From positions 3,879,001 to 3,943,000 of the forward strand of contig JAPFBL010001617.1 in the NCBI GenBank assembly GCA_026182355.1: a DNA stretch of 64,000 nucleotides, written 5' to 3'. Made by a program: the position numbers and the translations under genes. This DNA comes from Hermatobates lingyangjiaoensis. Taxonomy: Eukaryota > Arthropoda > Insecta > Hemiptera > Hermatobatidae. Positions 34,080-45,570 of the stretch are shown here, piece by piece (positions within the stretch are counted from its first letter, which is position 1; every line of letters starts with the position of its first letter). The notes beneath the pieces were generated by a model, which had not been told where the DNA came from, did not search any database, and worked only from the letters and a program-made list of their open reading frames with translations.

Positions 34080-35175
34080 ACTAGTTTTTTTAGAATGATT
34101 TGACAATGTACTTTAATCACCTGAAACCAATTGCCTTACACTCATATAGAACGTGTTCAAAAGTTCTTCCTCTTCCAGACATTTCTATATTCTTTGTCCA
34201 ATGTTAATTTCAGTTTGCTTTAGTTCAATCAAAATCTTTTCTCAAAATCAGGATTTTTCTATTCCAGGTTGTCAATTTCAATTTTACTCCTAAATAGCCT
34301 GTTCAATTTTACTTGAGTCGCTTTGTATTTCGCATCATATATGTCAAACTATTAATGTTTGGGTCTATTAATTTTTTGATCATTTTATCTCATAGAGCTA
34401 CTTTTATTTCAAAGTAAACTCAGTAGACTGCAGATGGCTTAATTATTGAGTAAAATGTGTATTCAGGGGAAATTTAATAACTTTTCCATGCTAAAAGTAG
34501 GACACGTAGTCATTTCTCCTGTTATCCCTAAACACTTTGTCTTTGTTATTTATAAAACCTCTTTGGGTACCTTTTCCATTTATCTTTTGGTATTCCAAAC
34601 TAACAGTGCAAATGTTAACATCGGTTACTAAACAGTGTAGAGTCAAAGTGTAGATTTGGGGTTAAGACTCCAAGTTAATCTTAATATCACTTACACCAGA
34701 ACATTGACTTTGTAGCCTTTGCCCATCTGTCTTTTACATGGGTTTTCCAGTTTAATCTTTATCAAAAGAGAATACAACATATTTACACATCTTTGGGAGT
34801 TTTAGTTTCGAATTTTTAATGAAAATGTCTTTCTTTCTCCTCGATAAGGGCCCGTTTTAGTTGAACTGATAGCTAGATCCTTCTCCTTTACTAATCTTTC
34901 AACAATTTAGAGATACTGCACCACAGATTCACTACAATCAAGCATTTATCTTCTTATAATGATTTCATTTGCATATATTTACATATGCTTTTACAATAAC
35001 CTTGATTATTTCGAGTAGCAGTATCATACACAATCTCCCAGTTGACAGCCTTTAGTGGTTACAATTGATCTACTTTATATTCCTTTGATCCTTTATATAG
35101 TTCCTGGAGTATTATTGTTGGCTCAATGGATTTGCAGAACGTGTTATCAAAAGCTCTTTCTATATCTATCAAGAA
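34080..35175 (-). pseudogene. Decayed LINE ORF2 with RT and RNase H-like tail (R1/I-like)
   Basis: Minus-strand pieces occur in the order of a LINE ORF2. At 35175-35085 FLIDIERAFDNTF.. resembles RT motif A (LDIEGAFD). At about 34870-34790 STKTGPLSRRKKDIFIKN.. resembles the post-catalytic 'N..KT.lv.F+++' segment. At about 34545-34495 GITGEMTTCPTFSMEKLLNF matches the 'ITGAm.ttPt.AlE.lL' motif. At about 34190-34140 RTFEHVLYEC resembles the zinc-knuckle-like 'ET..HvLyeC' C-terminus of I/R1-type elements. Stops and shifts are many. An X-tail-like stretch at 34630-34750 may be a small insertion. Clade is uncertain. Confidence 0.55.
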
Positions 35176-35280
35176 TCTAGAATGATTTTCTAGAAGAATC
35201 TAGAGGCTTCAAGTTTTTTTCAATTGGTTAACCAAATACTTATAGCTGATTATGGTGATTTTCCCTTCTGATGGGCAAGT

Positions 35281-35300
35281 GTGTGTGTGTGTGTGTGTAT
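35281..35300. repeat. (GT)10 microsatellite
   Basis: Ten uninterrupted GT units. Confidence 0.9.
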
Positions 35301-35618
35301 TTTTTAATACTGTGAAATAAATTCACAGGAAGAAAACGCATAAAATAGATTACATAAACTGACGATTGTGTCATCTGGTTCATAGTTGTGAGCAGTTCCG
35401 AAGACAAATTCGGAGCTAACTAATTAAGTGTTACCAACTCACTTAAGGGATGTGAAGCAAAAACAAACAACATAAATAAAATAAAAATTAAATAAATAAC
35501 AAATAAGAAAACAATTTAATAATAAACCAAATATTAAAAATTAATATAAAAAAATAAATAAATAGAAAATAAATAAGTAAACAAATTAGTTTAAAATAAA
35601 TAAATAATAATAAAGAAT

Positions 35619-35900
35619 AATTATTGACTGAGTTAAAGGCTGAAGCAGACCTACCTCTCAGGAGACAAATAAGTGCTTCTTCTGCAGCCCTTGCCGTTTC
35701 CATTCATGCCAGTTCTCGCAGACTCAGTTTCAGTTACTGTTTCCGTGTACAAGTTCTTATACGAATTCCTGATCCCCACGCTAATATCACTTTGAAAACT
35801 TCAGAAGTGCTATTTTCCCATGGAAAGCGGAAGATATATCCGCTCCCAGGACTTCAGATTGACTTAATCTCAATCCTTACGTATTCTTTATTATTATTTA
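35619..35900 (+). pseudogene. Possible LINE ORF2 fragment, RNase H-proximal
   Basis: A GC-richer 96-codon frame includes LKAEADLPLRRQ, resembling the 'EA..PL..RR' segment between RT and RNase H of I-group elements, and ends ..YPLPGLQID. No catalytic residue is visible. It is flanked by AT-only sequence. A host exon or chance frame is also possible. Confidence 0.3.
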
Positions 35901-36410
35901 TTTTTACATTTTAAACAAATGTATGCAACATTCGTTTTTCATTTATTTGATCTGTTTTTTATTAGTTTTTAATATTTTCCTAATTTTTTTAAAAAAAGTT
36001 TTTCTTTCTTCATTCATTTATATATTTTTATTTTTATTAATTTTATTTTTCTAATCTTTTCTCCCTCCATAAGTTAGCAATACTGATTGAGTGTCTCTTG
36101 AAAGAGACTTTAGTTTCACTTGTGTTCAGAGTGGCTCACGTATATCTACTTGATGGCGACACATTTATTTCGTCAAATATTTTTATATAATTATATATTT
36201 AAATTATGTAATGCACTATTAACGATATTTTTTTAGACAATCTCGTGAACATCAATGGTTTTAGGTTATTAATAATCTATATAATTTCCTTATACTCTTC
36301 TGAAAGTGTTCTTCTTTGCTGGGAACTATCATTTCATAAACTGGACAGAAGTCTTTATTGAATCTTCAATAACTAGATAGGAAAGCGTGAAGGTTCACTT
36401 ATGATGTACT
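35900..36410. other. No recognised feature
   Basis: AT-rich, nothing supported. Confidence 0.5.
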
Positions 36411-36419
36411 AATGTGAGC

Positions 36420-37027
36420 TACGCCACCAGGGAATTGCAATGTTTCCTCGACGAGGTTTTTCATTTTTTAACCAAGTGGTAACTAGCGTTGAACTCAACA
36501 AAGATTTCTCATGTTCGATTCAGCAAGGGTGTCCTTCCCCGTTCTCCTCCTGTCTTCATTGGTAACCAGATCATTCCCTACCAAACCCATGTAAAATATT
36601 TGGGTCTTATTTTAGACTCTAGATTAACATTCAAGCAACACCTCCATAATAAATCCAGGCTTGGAATTTACTGGATGTGTAATCTGTATTCTCTTTTCAA
36701 ATCAAGGAATTCTCCCGATTCGTTCAAGGACCTTATCTATAAGGGGGTCCTTCGTTCAGCAATGACTTATGGATGCTAAACAATGACATGTTTAGAGCTG
36801 ACAAACGAACAAGGCTTATATCCAGATTGCTCAACATAAGGTGTCTGACTTATAGCAGGGCTCCTTGGTACGCCCGAAATGTTGATATTCACCATGATTT
36901 GAAAATGGAATCCACAGATAGTTACTTCACCCGACTTACTACCAATAAAGACAACAAACTACCTAGTTATCCGAACCTCCTTGTACAAGCTCTCAATCCG
37001 GCCATTAACCTTCCTCAACCTCACTGA
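36420..37027 (+). pseudogene. Jockey-clade LINE ORF2 C-terminal fragment
   Basis: The upstream frame reads ATRELQCFLDEVF..TKW*LALNSTKISHV, the RT segment 'W.lalN..Kt..v.F'. It continues as VKYLGLILDSRLTFKQHL and DLIYKGVLRSAMTYGC. After a frame change at about 36775 it reads LLNIRCLTYSRAPWYARNVD then IHHDLKMES, the Jockey 'APWYVRN..IH.DL' box. It ends NLLVQALNPAINLPQPH at 37027, where Jockey ORF2 proteins usually end. It has one in-frame stop, one frameshift, and is 5' truncated within RT after the YADD box. The sequence to 37283 may be its 3' UTR. Confidence 0.8.
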
Positions 37028-37283
37028 ACAATTACTTCATCCACTGACTATTTTTCCAACTCATGACTAAAACCATTGAAAACTATGACTAACAAGACCA
37101 CATGACCGCGAATAAGACGTCATTACTCTACAGACAAACTTAATATCTGACATGAATTACTGACAATCCAAGTTATAGTAGCACAGTAATCAAGCAGTAG
37201 AAGATCTCTGGTCTGGAACTGCTAGTTACGACGTGCACTATAGTTCGCGAATATATTCGTTGGTCGTTGGTCTTAACACACCA
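37028..37283 (+). other. Possible Jockey 3' UTR leading into the minisatellite
   Basis: Non-coding sequence between the Jockey stop and the first 45-bp unit. It contains 'tcgcgaatatattcgttgg'. No poly-A tail is seen before the array, so the array may have grown inside the element's 3' region. Confidence 0.35.
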
Positions 37284-39938
37284 CTTCTAACGACACACAA
37301 TCCCACCACTGTGGCAGTCAACTGTCCACTTCTAACGACACACAATCCCACCACTGTGGCAGTCAACTGTCCACTTCTAACGACACACAATCCCACCACT
37401 GTGACAGTCAGCTGTCCACTTCTAACGACACACAATCCCACTATTGTGACAGTCAGCTGTCCACTTCTAACGACACACAATCCCACCACTGTGGCAGTCA
37501 ACTGTCCACTTCTAACGACACACAATCCCACCACTGTGACAGTCAGCTGTCCACTTCTAACGACACACAATCCCACTATTGTGACAGTCAGCTGTCCACT
37601 TCTAACGACACACAATCCCACCACTGTGACAGTCAGCTGTCCACTTCTAACGACACACAATCCCACCACTGTGGTAGTCAGCTGTCCACTTATAACGACA
37701 CACAATCCCACCACTGTGGTAGTCAGCTGTCCACTTCTAACGACACACAATCCCACTATTGTGACAGTCAGCTGTCCACTTCTAACGACACACAATCCCA
37801 CCACTGTGGTAGTCAGCTGTCCACTTCTAACGACACACAATCCCACTATTGTGACAGTCAGCTGTCCACTTCTAACGACACACAATCCCACCACTGTGGC
37901 AGTCAACTGTCCACTTATAACGACACACAATCCCACCACTGTGGTAGTCAGCTGTCCACTTATAACGACACACAATCCCACCACTGTGGCAGTCAACTGT
38001 CCACTTCTAACGACACACAATCCCACCACTGTGGCAGTCAACTGTCCACTTCTAACGACACACAATCCCACTATTGTGACAGTCAGCTGTCCACTTCTAA
38101 CGACACACAATCCCACCACTGTGGCAGTCAACTGTCCACTTATAACGACACACAATCCCACCACTGTGGCAGTCAACTGTCCACTTCTAACGACACACAA
38201 TCCCACCACTGTGACAGTCAGCTGTCCACTTCTAACGACACACAATCCCACCACTGTGACAGTCAGCTGTCCACTTCTAACGACACACAATCCCACTATT
38301 GTGACAGTCAGCTGTCCACTTCTAACGACACACAATCCCACCACTGTGACAGTCAGCTGTCCACTTCTAACGACACACAATCCCACTATTGTGACAGTCA
38401 GCTGTCCACTTCTAACGACACACAATCCCACCACTGTGGCAGTCAACTGTCCACTTATAACGACACACAATCCCACCACTGTGGTAGTCAGCTGTCCACT
38501 TATAACGACACACAATCCCACCACTGTGGCAGTCAACTGTCCACTTCTAACGACACACAATCCCACCACTGTGACAGTCAGCTGTCCACTTCTAACGACA
38601 CACAATCCCACCACTGTGGCAGTCAGCTGTCCACTTATAACGACACACAATCCCACCACTGTGGTAGTCAGCTGTCCACTTCTAACGACACACAATCCCA
38701 CTATTGTGACAGTCAGCTGTCCACTTCTAACGACACACAATCCCACCACTGTGGTAGTCAGCTGTCCACTTCTAACGACACACAATCCCACTATTGTGAC
38801 AGTCAGCTGTCCACTTCTAACGACACACAATCCCACCACTGTGGCAGTCAACTGTCCACTTATAACGACACACAATCCCACCACTGTGGTAGTCAGCTGT
38901 CCACTTATAACGACACACAATCCCACCACTGTGGCAGTCAACTGTCCACTTCTAACGACACACAATCCCACCACTGTGGCAGTCAACTGTCCACTTCTAA
39001 CGACACACAATCCCACTATTGTGACAGTCAGCTGTCCACTTCTAACGACACACAATCCCACCACTGTGGCAGTCAACTGTCCACTTATAACGACACACAA
39101 TCCCACCACTGTGGCAGTCAACTGTCCACTTCTAACGACACACAATCCCACCACTGTGGCAGTCAACTGTCCACTTCTAACGACACACAATCCCACCACT
39201 GTGACAGTCAGCTGTCCACTTCTAACGACACACAATCCCACTATTGTGACAGTCAGCTGTCCACTTATAACGACACACAATCCCACCACTGTGACAGTCA
39301 GCTGTCCACTTCTAACGACACACAATCCCACTATTGTGACAGTCAGCTGTCCACTTCTAACGACACACAATCCCACCACTGTGACAGTCAGCTGTCCACT
39401 TCTAACGACACACAATCCCACCACTGTGACAGTCAGCTGTCCACTTCTAACGACACACAATCCCACTATTGTGACAGTCAGCTGTCCACTTCTAACGACA
39501 CACAATCCCACCACTGTGACAGTCAGCTGTCCACTTCTAACGACACACAATCCCACTATTGTGACAGTCAGCTGTCCACTTCTAACGACACACAATCCCA
39601 CCACTGTGGCAGTCAACTGTCCACTTATAACGACACACAATCCCACCACTGTGGTAGTCAGCTGTCCACTTATAACGACACACAATCCCACCACTGTGGC
39701 AGTCAACTGTCCACTTCTAACGACACACAATCCCACCACTGTGACAGTCAGCTGTCCACTTCTAACGACACACAATCCCACCACTGTGGCAGTCAACTGT
39801 CCACTTCTAACGACACACAATCCCACCACTGTGACAGTCAGCTGTCCACTTCTAACGACACACAATCCTACTATTGTGACAGTCAGCTGTCCACTTCTAA
39901 CGACACACAATCCCACCACTGTGGCAGTCAGCTGTCCA
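37284..39938. repeat. Minisatellite, 59 x 45 bp
   Basis: Perfectly phased 45-bp units (actgtccacttctaacgaca.. to ..agtca), 59 by count of the 15-residue translation. Four sites vary: c/a in 'cttctaac' or 'cttataac'; linked ccactg or ctattg; ggc, gac or ggt; and aac or agc. There is no length variation. Each gac-type unit contains gacag-tcag-ctgtc, a small inverted repeat. Since 45 is divisible by 3, a stop-free frame stays open along the array on plus (37233-39956) and on minus (37238-39919). There is no signal peptide, domain or outside coding sequence, so I do not call a gene. Variant order shows higher-order duplications. Confidence 0.97.
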
Positions 39939-39959
39939 CTTCAGGCGGGTGTCTAATCA

Positions 39960-40426
39960 AGTTCATTCCAAGAAAGCACTGCTTTCACAAAAAAAATATT
40001 AAATCTGTCATTGAATCTGAAATTATTGATCTAAGAATAGGTTTCAAATAAATCAATATTTCATAAAAAAATTAGAAATTTATAAAAATGTTTATAAAAT
40101 ACATTTTTGATCATTAAATTTCAATTAGACTCGACAGTAAAAATAATTTTAAAAAACAGAACTGAATATTATAAAAAAAGTAATAGAACTAACAGTTGAA
40201 AGGGGATTTCTTCTTATTTTCACTGTGTTGTTATCAAATTTAAATTTATTTATATTTAATTATTAACCATAAATACACAAACATGACCCACTTTAATTGT
40301 TTAACAAAAAGAGTTTTTACATTAAATATTGAATAATATTATTATTTAGATATTATTTATTATTTAATAAATATTTATAAATAAATAATTAATAAATAAA
40401 TATTTATTATTTATTACTAATATTAA

Positions 40427-40472
<46 letters not shown>

Positions 40473-43135
40473 GTACCACTTCCTTGTTTTTAATTTTATT
40501 GATTTGTATTTAAATCAGTTTAAGGAGTACAAAAGATCATACCAACTTCCAGTCACACATTTGAAAGTAAACATGGAAATAATAATGTAATAGCCTAAAG
40601 TTGAAAATTATTTAATTGTCAAGCTATCATTAATGCTGATCTCACCTTAGACAAAATTTGAAAAAAAGAAAAAGCCATTTGTTAGTGTTTTAACTTTATG
40701 AAGGTATTTTAACAAAGTTAATTTAACAGCATTTTATGCGGGTGAATTAAACATTTTATAAGAGAAAACTCAGGAAGACGCACATTATTTTGTTCATAGT
40801 TATGTTTAATTTACTATTTCAGAAGGCATTGCTTACTTTTTTCGTAACCTTATAGATCCTTACAACTAATTAGCAGTCATTTCTTAAAAATGCAATGTAG
40901 CAGAGATTGATTTAGTAGACTGTCTTATGTTGATAAACACCTGGCAAAAATGTTCTTATCGTATTGATGTTGCCCGCCCATATTGCAGGTTCAGACCAGA
41001 TTGAACAGTAAAAAAACTATTGTGATTGAAGTAAATAGTGATTTACGTGAGTTTTCTACTATTTTTCATTGTTACAGTTCTGAGCAATGAACATGTATAT
41101 TTTTTTTTTAAATCATTCGGAGTTTCTATTATTATTAGATGTGAAATAAGGCCACATATCTATACGTCTACATTACAAACTCATATTTGGAATATAGTGC
41201 AGGAAGTATTTCATATGAAGTGCAGCAATTTCATAGAATTTCATATGAAATATGACAGTGTCCTAGGCAGTACTGGTTTCAGCGTGAGCTGAAGCGAACA
41301 ATTTTGAACAAGTGGCTGGTTAAAGAACTCGGAGCTTACTCTCACACTGGTTCAGTTTCTGCTCCCAATTCAATCTGGTAAAGCTTACTTGCATTAGACA
41401 TCTAAACTGATTAAGTTTCCCTTTCATGCGAACAAGGTTAATATTTAATTTGTGTGTATTTCTATTTTCGTTACTTTAATTTCATAGAGAAAAATGAAAT
41501 CTCCGCTATTCAATACTTTGTGATTATCATTAAATTTATTGAAATAAAATATTCAAGTAAATAAAATAAATATAATCTCAAAAGATACTTTGATAACCAC
41601 TGCATATCCTATTCATCATATATTCTTAAATCATGATGAATAAATTGTGGGCGGGGTCGTTGATGAATCCACTTTTGTTAATAAACGTTAATAGGCGTTA
41701 CAACAGTCTCTCGAAATTACTACAAAACAAGTTACTGTTTCTTTGTTGTTGTCAATGGTAACCCTGTTATGCAAAGGCACTAGTTGCAGGTGGGTCAGCT
41801 GCCATAAATAATTTTGCAGAAATAGCTTTTTTTCAGCTTTCATGATAAAATAACTTGTTTAGCTTGAGTATATTTAAAACAAAAATAACATTTTAACATT
41901 TCAACTCTTAGAAAAAGTAAATGTAAAGAACATCTCCCTTGGTAATGGTTGTAAGTGCATTTTGTAGCGTGATGTTCTTCCAATGAAAGAACTCCACTAA
42001 GCTAGCTGAAGTTCCCTAATACACTTACTGTAGGATCTTATACCAATTACAAAACATCGACTCTCCAGACTAGGAAGTTTAAAGTGAAAAAATCTGGTGT
42101 GAGATGCTACACTACTTTTATTTACCTCATTGTAACATAGCATCATACCCCAGCTTCTCACGAGAGACAAAAAATAATAACTAATTTCTTTCTTTATCTA
42201 CTAACTAACTAACTACTTTATTACTAACACTTTCTTTATCTTAGATACATCACACCTATATATCTGTGTTGTAGAGTATCTCTTCTAAGCTTTAAATGAA
42301 TGATAATTTAGAATACTTCTGTAAAATAAAAACAAATATAATACACTATAAAATACAGGCAATCTACCAATATTTTGATAACAATTTTTTCTGATTAATT
42401 TTATTTTTAAGGTAAACATAATATTATACTCGTTAACTATAAACTGATGTTTTGTGTTGTTTACATTAAATCAACATCATGTGTTGACATTTAGCCATAA
42501 TAATTTTATTATTTTTAATAAGAATGAAACAACTGACGAATATCAGATTTTATTAAAATTATTAAACTGAAAGCCTAAAACTCTTACACTCAACAGTCAT
42601 AGGCGTCATACTGCCTATGCCATTTTTGTACTAGATTCAACTTCAGATGTTATGTTGAATAATAACCTTCATAAATGTAGATAGAGAAGTAACCATAACT
42701 TCTATAGATCTGATTTAGATCTGATTAGGCAGAAATCTTTGTACATTTCGAGATGATTGGCTCGAATACAGATATAATGTGATCAAGAGTATCTACCTGT
42801 TCCAGTCTGAGAGTTCACATTCTTTGTATGATATCAAACACAGCTTCTATTTATAGTAGTTAAGTCAATAAATTCTAATGAATGTTTTGCATATATTTTT
42901 GAATCATCGCTTTGAAGATATAGTATTCTTTACAAATGTAAGATGCAGCAGTGATTCTTTTTATATAAATTGAACCCAACTGTTCTTGATATCATTTAAC
43001 GGTTCTCTTCTTGATTTATTTATCTCCGAAGGACATTGTGTGTAATCAACATGTGGATCAAAATATTTATGTTTTATTTTATTATTTTTTTGATATTTCA
43101 TCTCCCATAGAAGTCTTTTATATTTTTAAAATAAA
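39960..43135. other. No gene recognised
   Basis: AT-rich. A short A8 run follows the array at about 39988. An 84-codon ORF at 41038-41292 shows no domain. The block at 41640-41800 is somewhat GC-richer. Part of an X start may be present near 42410-42450. Confidence 0.45.
40427..40471. repeat. (TTA)n microsatellite
   Basis: About 15 ATT/TTA units, preceded by AT-only imperfect palindromic sequence (40330-40425). Confidence 0.95.
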
Positions 43136-43139
43136 GAGA

Positions 43140-44135
43140 ATATAATCAGTTTTGATATAAATGACTGGGTGGGAGATGTTTATTAGTCTTTCATCCAGGA
43201 GGTAACACATAGTGATAGATCCAGTTATCCGTAACATGCCTGGTTTGTTATATCGCGCAAGTGATGCATATGATATCATCGGTATTTTCACAGCAGTAAA
43301 ACCACTTTTATAAAGCCAAAGTGAAGATTTCATGTTACAAAATAATATCTTACAGTAGAACATGGCTTTGTTTCTACAGTCTGTGGATGTTATACATGAC
43401 CATCTGTAACATTACATGGAGAGGGTTTTGTTATATTTGATGTCATTTATCTGACCTCCTTGTACATTGAAGATTCAAGACAAAGCTTTTCCTTTAAGTC
43501 TTTAAAATATTCTTATTTTTTTTAAAAAAATGTCAGGAACATGTCAGAAAATTTTTTTTAAAAAAATGTTATCGAATCATCGAATAAATTAGTATTTGTT
43601 TTGTAATCTAGAGCAAAAGAGTCCAGTTTTCTTACTTACCCTAATATTTAGCAAATATTACCCAATGATAATAAACACAAGAAAATCTACATCTAATATC
43701 AAGTCTTGTTCAAGGTTGCATTGTGTCTTGTTCGTATTGTTGACGCATTTTGTTCCACAAATCTATCATACAATGAAAAGTATCAGAAAATATGGTATGT
43801 TTCATTGGCGTTGATGTTATATATGTAAGAATTTTATTCTTCTTACATCTTATATTAAATCATTTCAATTTTTTTTATTTTAGTTGATTCAGATAAAAAA
43901 TGTCTAAGTCAATATAAACAATGTAAACAAATCTGACAAGTATAACAGGTGATCCATTAGTCCAGCTTGAAAATTCAGGTTTTATAGCATTATTGCTCTT
44001 TGTGGTAATTTAAATTTCAAGAACTTTGTTTATAAATTACTAATTCTTTGTTCAACCAAAAATTCTTTGGTATTTAATGAGTCGTTTAGCGTCAAAAAAA
44101 AATAATTTCTTAAAACATAAAATTGTCCTTAACGC
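43140..44135 (+). repeat. X-Y-Z dispersed repeat, truncated in Z
   Basis: X: 'gggagatgtttattagtctt', 'gtgatagatccagttatccg', 'gaagatttcatgttacaaaa'. Y: 'gacctccttgtacattgaag', 'taatattaagtcttg'-like at about 43700. Z: 'gtcaatataaacaatgtaaa', 'gcattattgctctttgtgg', 'gtcgtttagcgtcaaaaa'. It ends where the RT fragment begins. Confidence 0.8.
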
Positions 44136-44151
44136 TCTTTTGCAAAGTACT

Positions 44152-44312
44152 AACCTCATGACCGTATCTGCATTTGTCTCCAGCTCTCATCTCGAGTTCC
44201 CACTAACCATGACGGACAAATCGTCAACAAAGGCAATTGAGCTTATCCCACTACGCCTGAGGCTTATCAGAAGTGGCTCGAGAGCGAATGACCACAGTAT
44301 AGGGCCATTAAA
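44152..44312 (-). pseudogene. Short LINE RT fragment, R1-like, around the catalytic box
   Basis: The minus-strand frame reads GPILWSFALEPLLISLRRSG then SSIAFVDDLSVMVSGNSR*ELE. This fits RT motifs B' to C of R1/I-type elements ('G..LGP.LW....L..LL......AFADDL.v'), with V in place of A in the F-A-D-D box and a stop after SGNSR. Only about 53 codons survive. It sits directly at the end of a Z repeat, with no tail or target duplication visible. Confidence 0.65.
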
Positions 44313-44369
44313 ATAGGACCATTCCATGATCTAACTATACTAACTTGACAGAAAGAACAACATAAAAAA

Positions 44370-44443
44370 GATCACACAAACTCACTACTATATTGCTACC
44401 TGATGACGAGGTAGCTGAAATATAGTAGTGTGTTTTTTTGATC
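44370..44443. repeat. Fold-back hairpin
   Basis: gatcacacaaactcactact.. pairs with ..agtagtgtgtttttttgatc, with an inner gctacc/ggtagc stem around tgatgacga. A small MITE or transcribed hairpin. The ctgatga present is not followed by a proper hammerhead stem II. Confidence 0.7.
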
Positions 44444-44449
44444 TCTATT

Positions 44450-45365
44450 AACCCTGTTTTTCCATGAATTTAGTATATATTCATCATTATAGTATGATAT
44501 ATTTTGCCCTGTTACTAGTCAGAATAGTTTCAAGACATTACTGGAACAACTGAGAGAACCTTAAATATATTAAATTTAGATTGTGCTGGTCTTTGAAGAA
44601 CTGGTATGTTATACAGAAATAAGTTAATAATAACACTTCTTTTTATTTATTTAAATTGCTACTGGATCTTCTTCTAGAAATTCCTAGAGCAATAAAGGAT
44701 TCTTTATTAATAAAATATTTCTTTAATATATCACTTTTTTACGTATTGTTATTTTAGTATATTTCCCAAAATAATATGGCTTAAACTAGCCATAATCGTT
44801 AATGCATTTCAACTGCTCTGAAAATTATGCACTTTTCTTGATTTTTAGCATAATAATATGTAATTAAAATTGCTTACTTTGGAGTAATAAGTATGTAATA
44901 TTGAGAGATATAGAGAAGTGTGATAGTGTGGCAGAAAGGGAAAGACTATAAAGTTTTAGTAAAGATGAAACATCTAAAGCAAAAATGCTGGTCCTTGCAC
45001 ATGAGTTATCATGCTCATTACTCCCACTCCATACTTTCTGGGCATTCCAATTTTCTACGCTATTGACCGAAATGTAAATCATGTCCTGCTGTCTCGTATA
45101 CACTTTTTTATATACTTGAATTCAGTGCTAAGGGTGGCAGCGTGATAGGAAGAGTATAAAGAAAGAGTGAAACCAATAATGTTCACTATCTTAAGGAGAG
45201 ACAGACTTAGAAGGAAAAAAATGACTGGAATATCTTAGGATAGAAAAAATAATTCTAAGACCAAAACTGCTTTAAATATTTTTATAACTTCCACCTTTAA
45301 CAATTGTCAGTTTATTTGAAGTAATGTAATTTTCAATTAATGATTCATATTCATCAAATTTTTAC
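44450..45365. other. No recognised feature
   Basis: AT-rich. A 79-codon minus frame at 44864-45103 is without recognisable domain. Confidence 0.5.
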
Positions 45366-45369
45366 TCTT

Positions 45370-45490
45370 TATGCTTTACTATAAGTAAAGTATAGTGACC
45401 GTGAAAGAATTCGATCTCGAGATTTTGACAAATAACATGTTTTGAGATCCTCAAAGTCGTTGTATGAAGTCTTTTGGATTATGTCTTTGT

Positions 45491-45570
<80 letters not shown>

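Noticed and set aside
37284..39938. CRISPR array
   Set aside because: Units are directly abutting with no unique spacers, and the surroundings are eukaryotic transposon debris.
37233..39956. Long ORFs (907 codons plus, 893 codons minus) as repeat-protein genes
   Set aside because: They exist because the repeat unit is a multiple of three with no stop in that frame, on both strands at once. No unique N- or C-terminal domain is present.
44395..44425. Third hammerhead ribozyme (contains ctgatga and gaaat)
   Set aside because: The segment between the two boxes does not form stem II; the pairing belongs to a different, simple hairpin.
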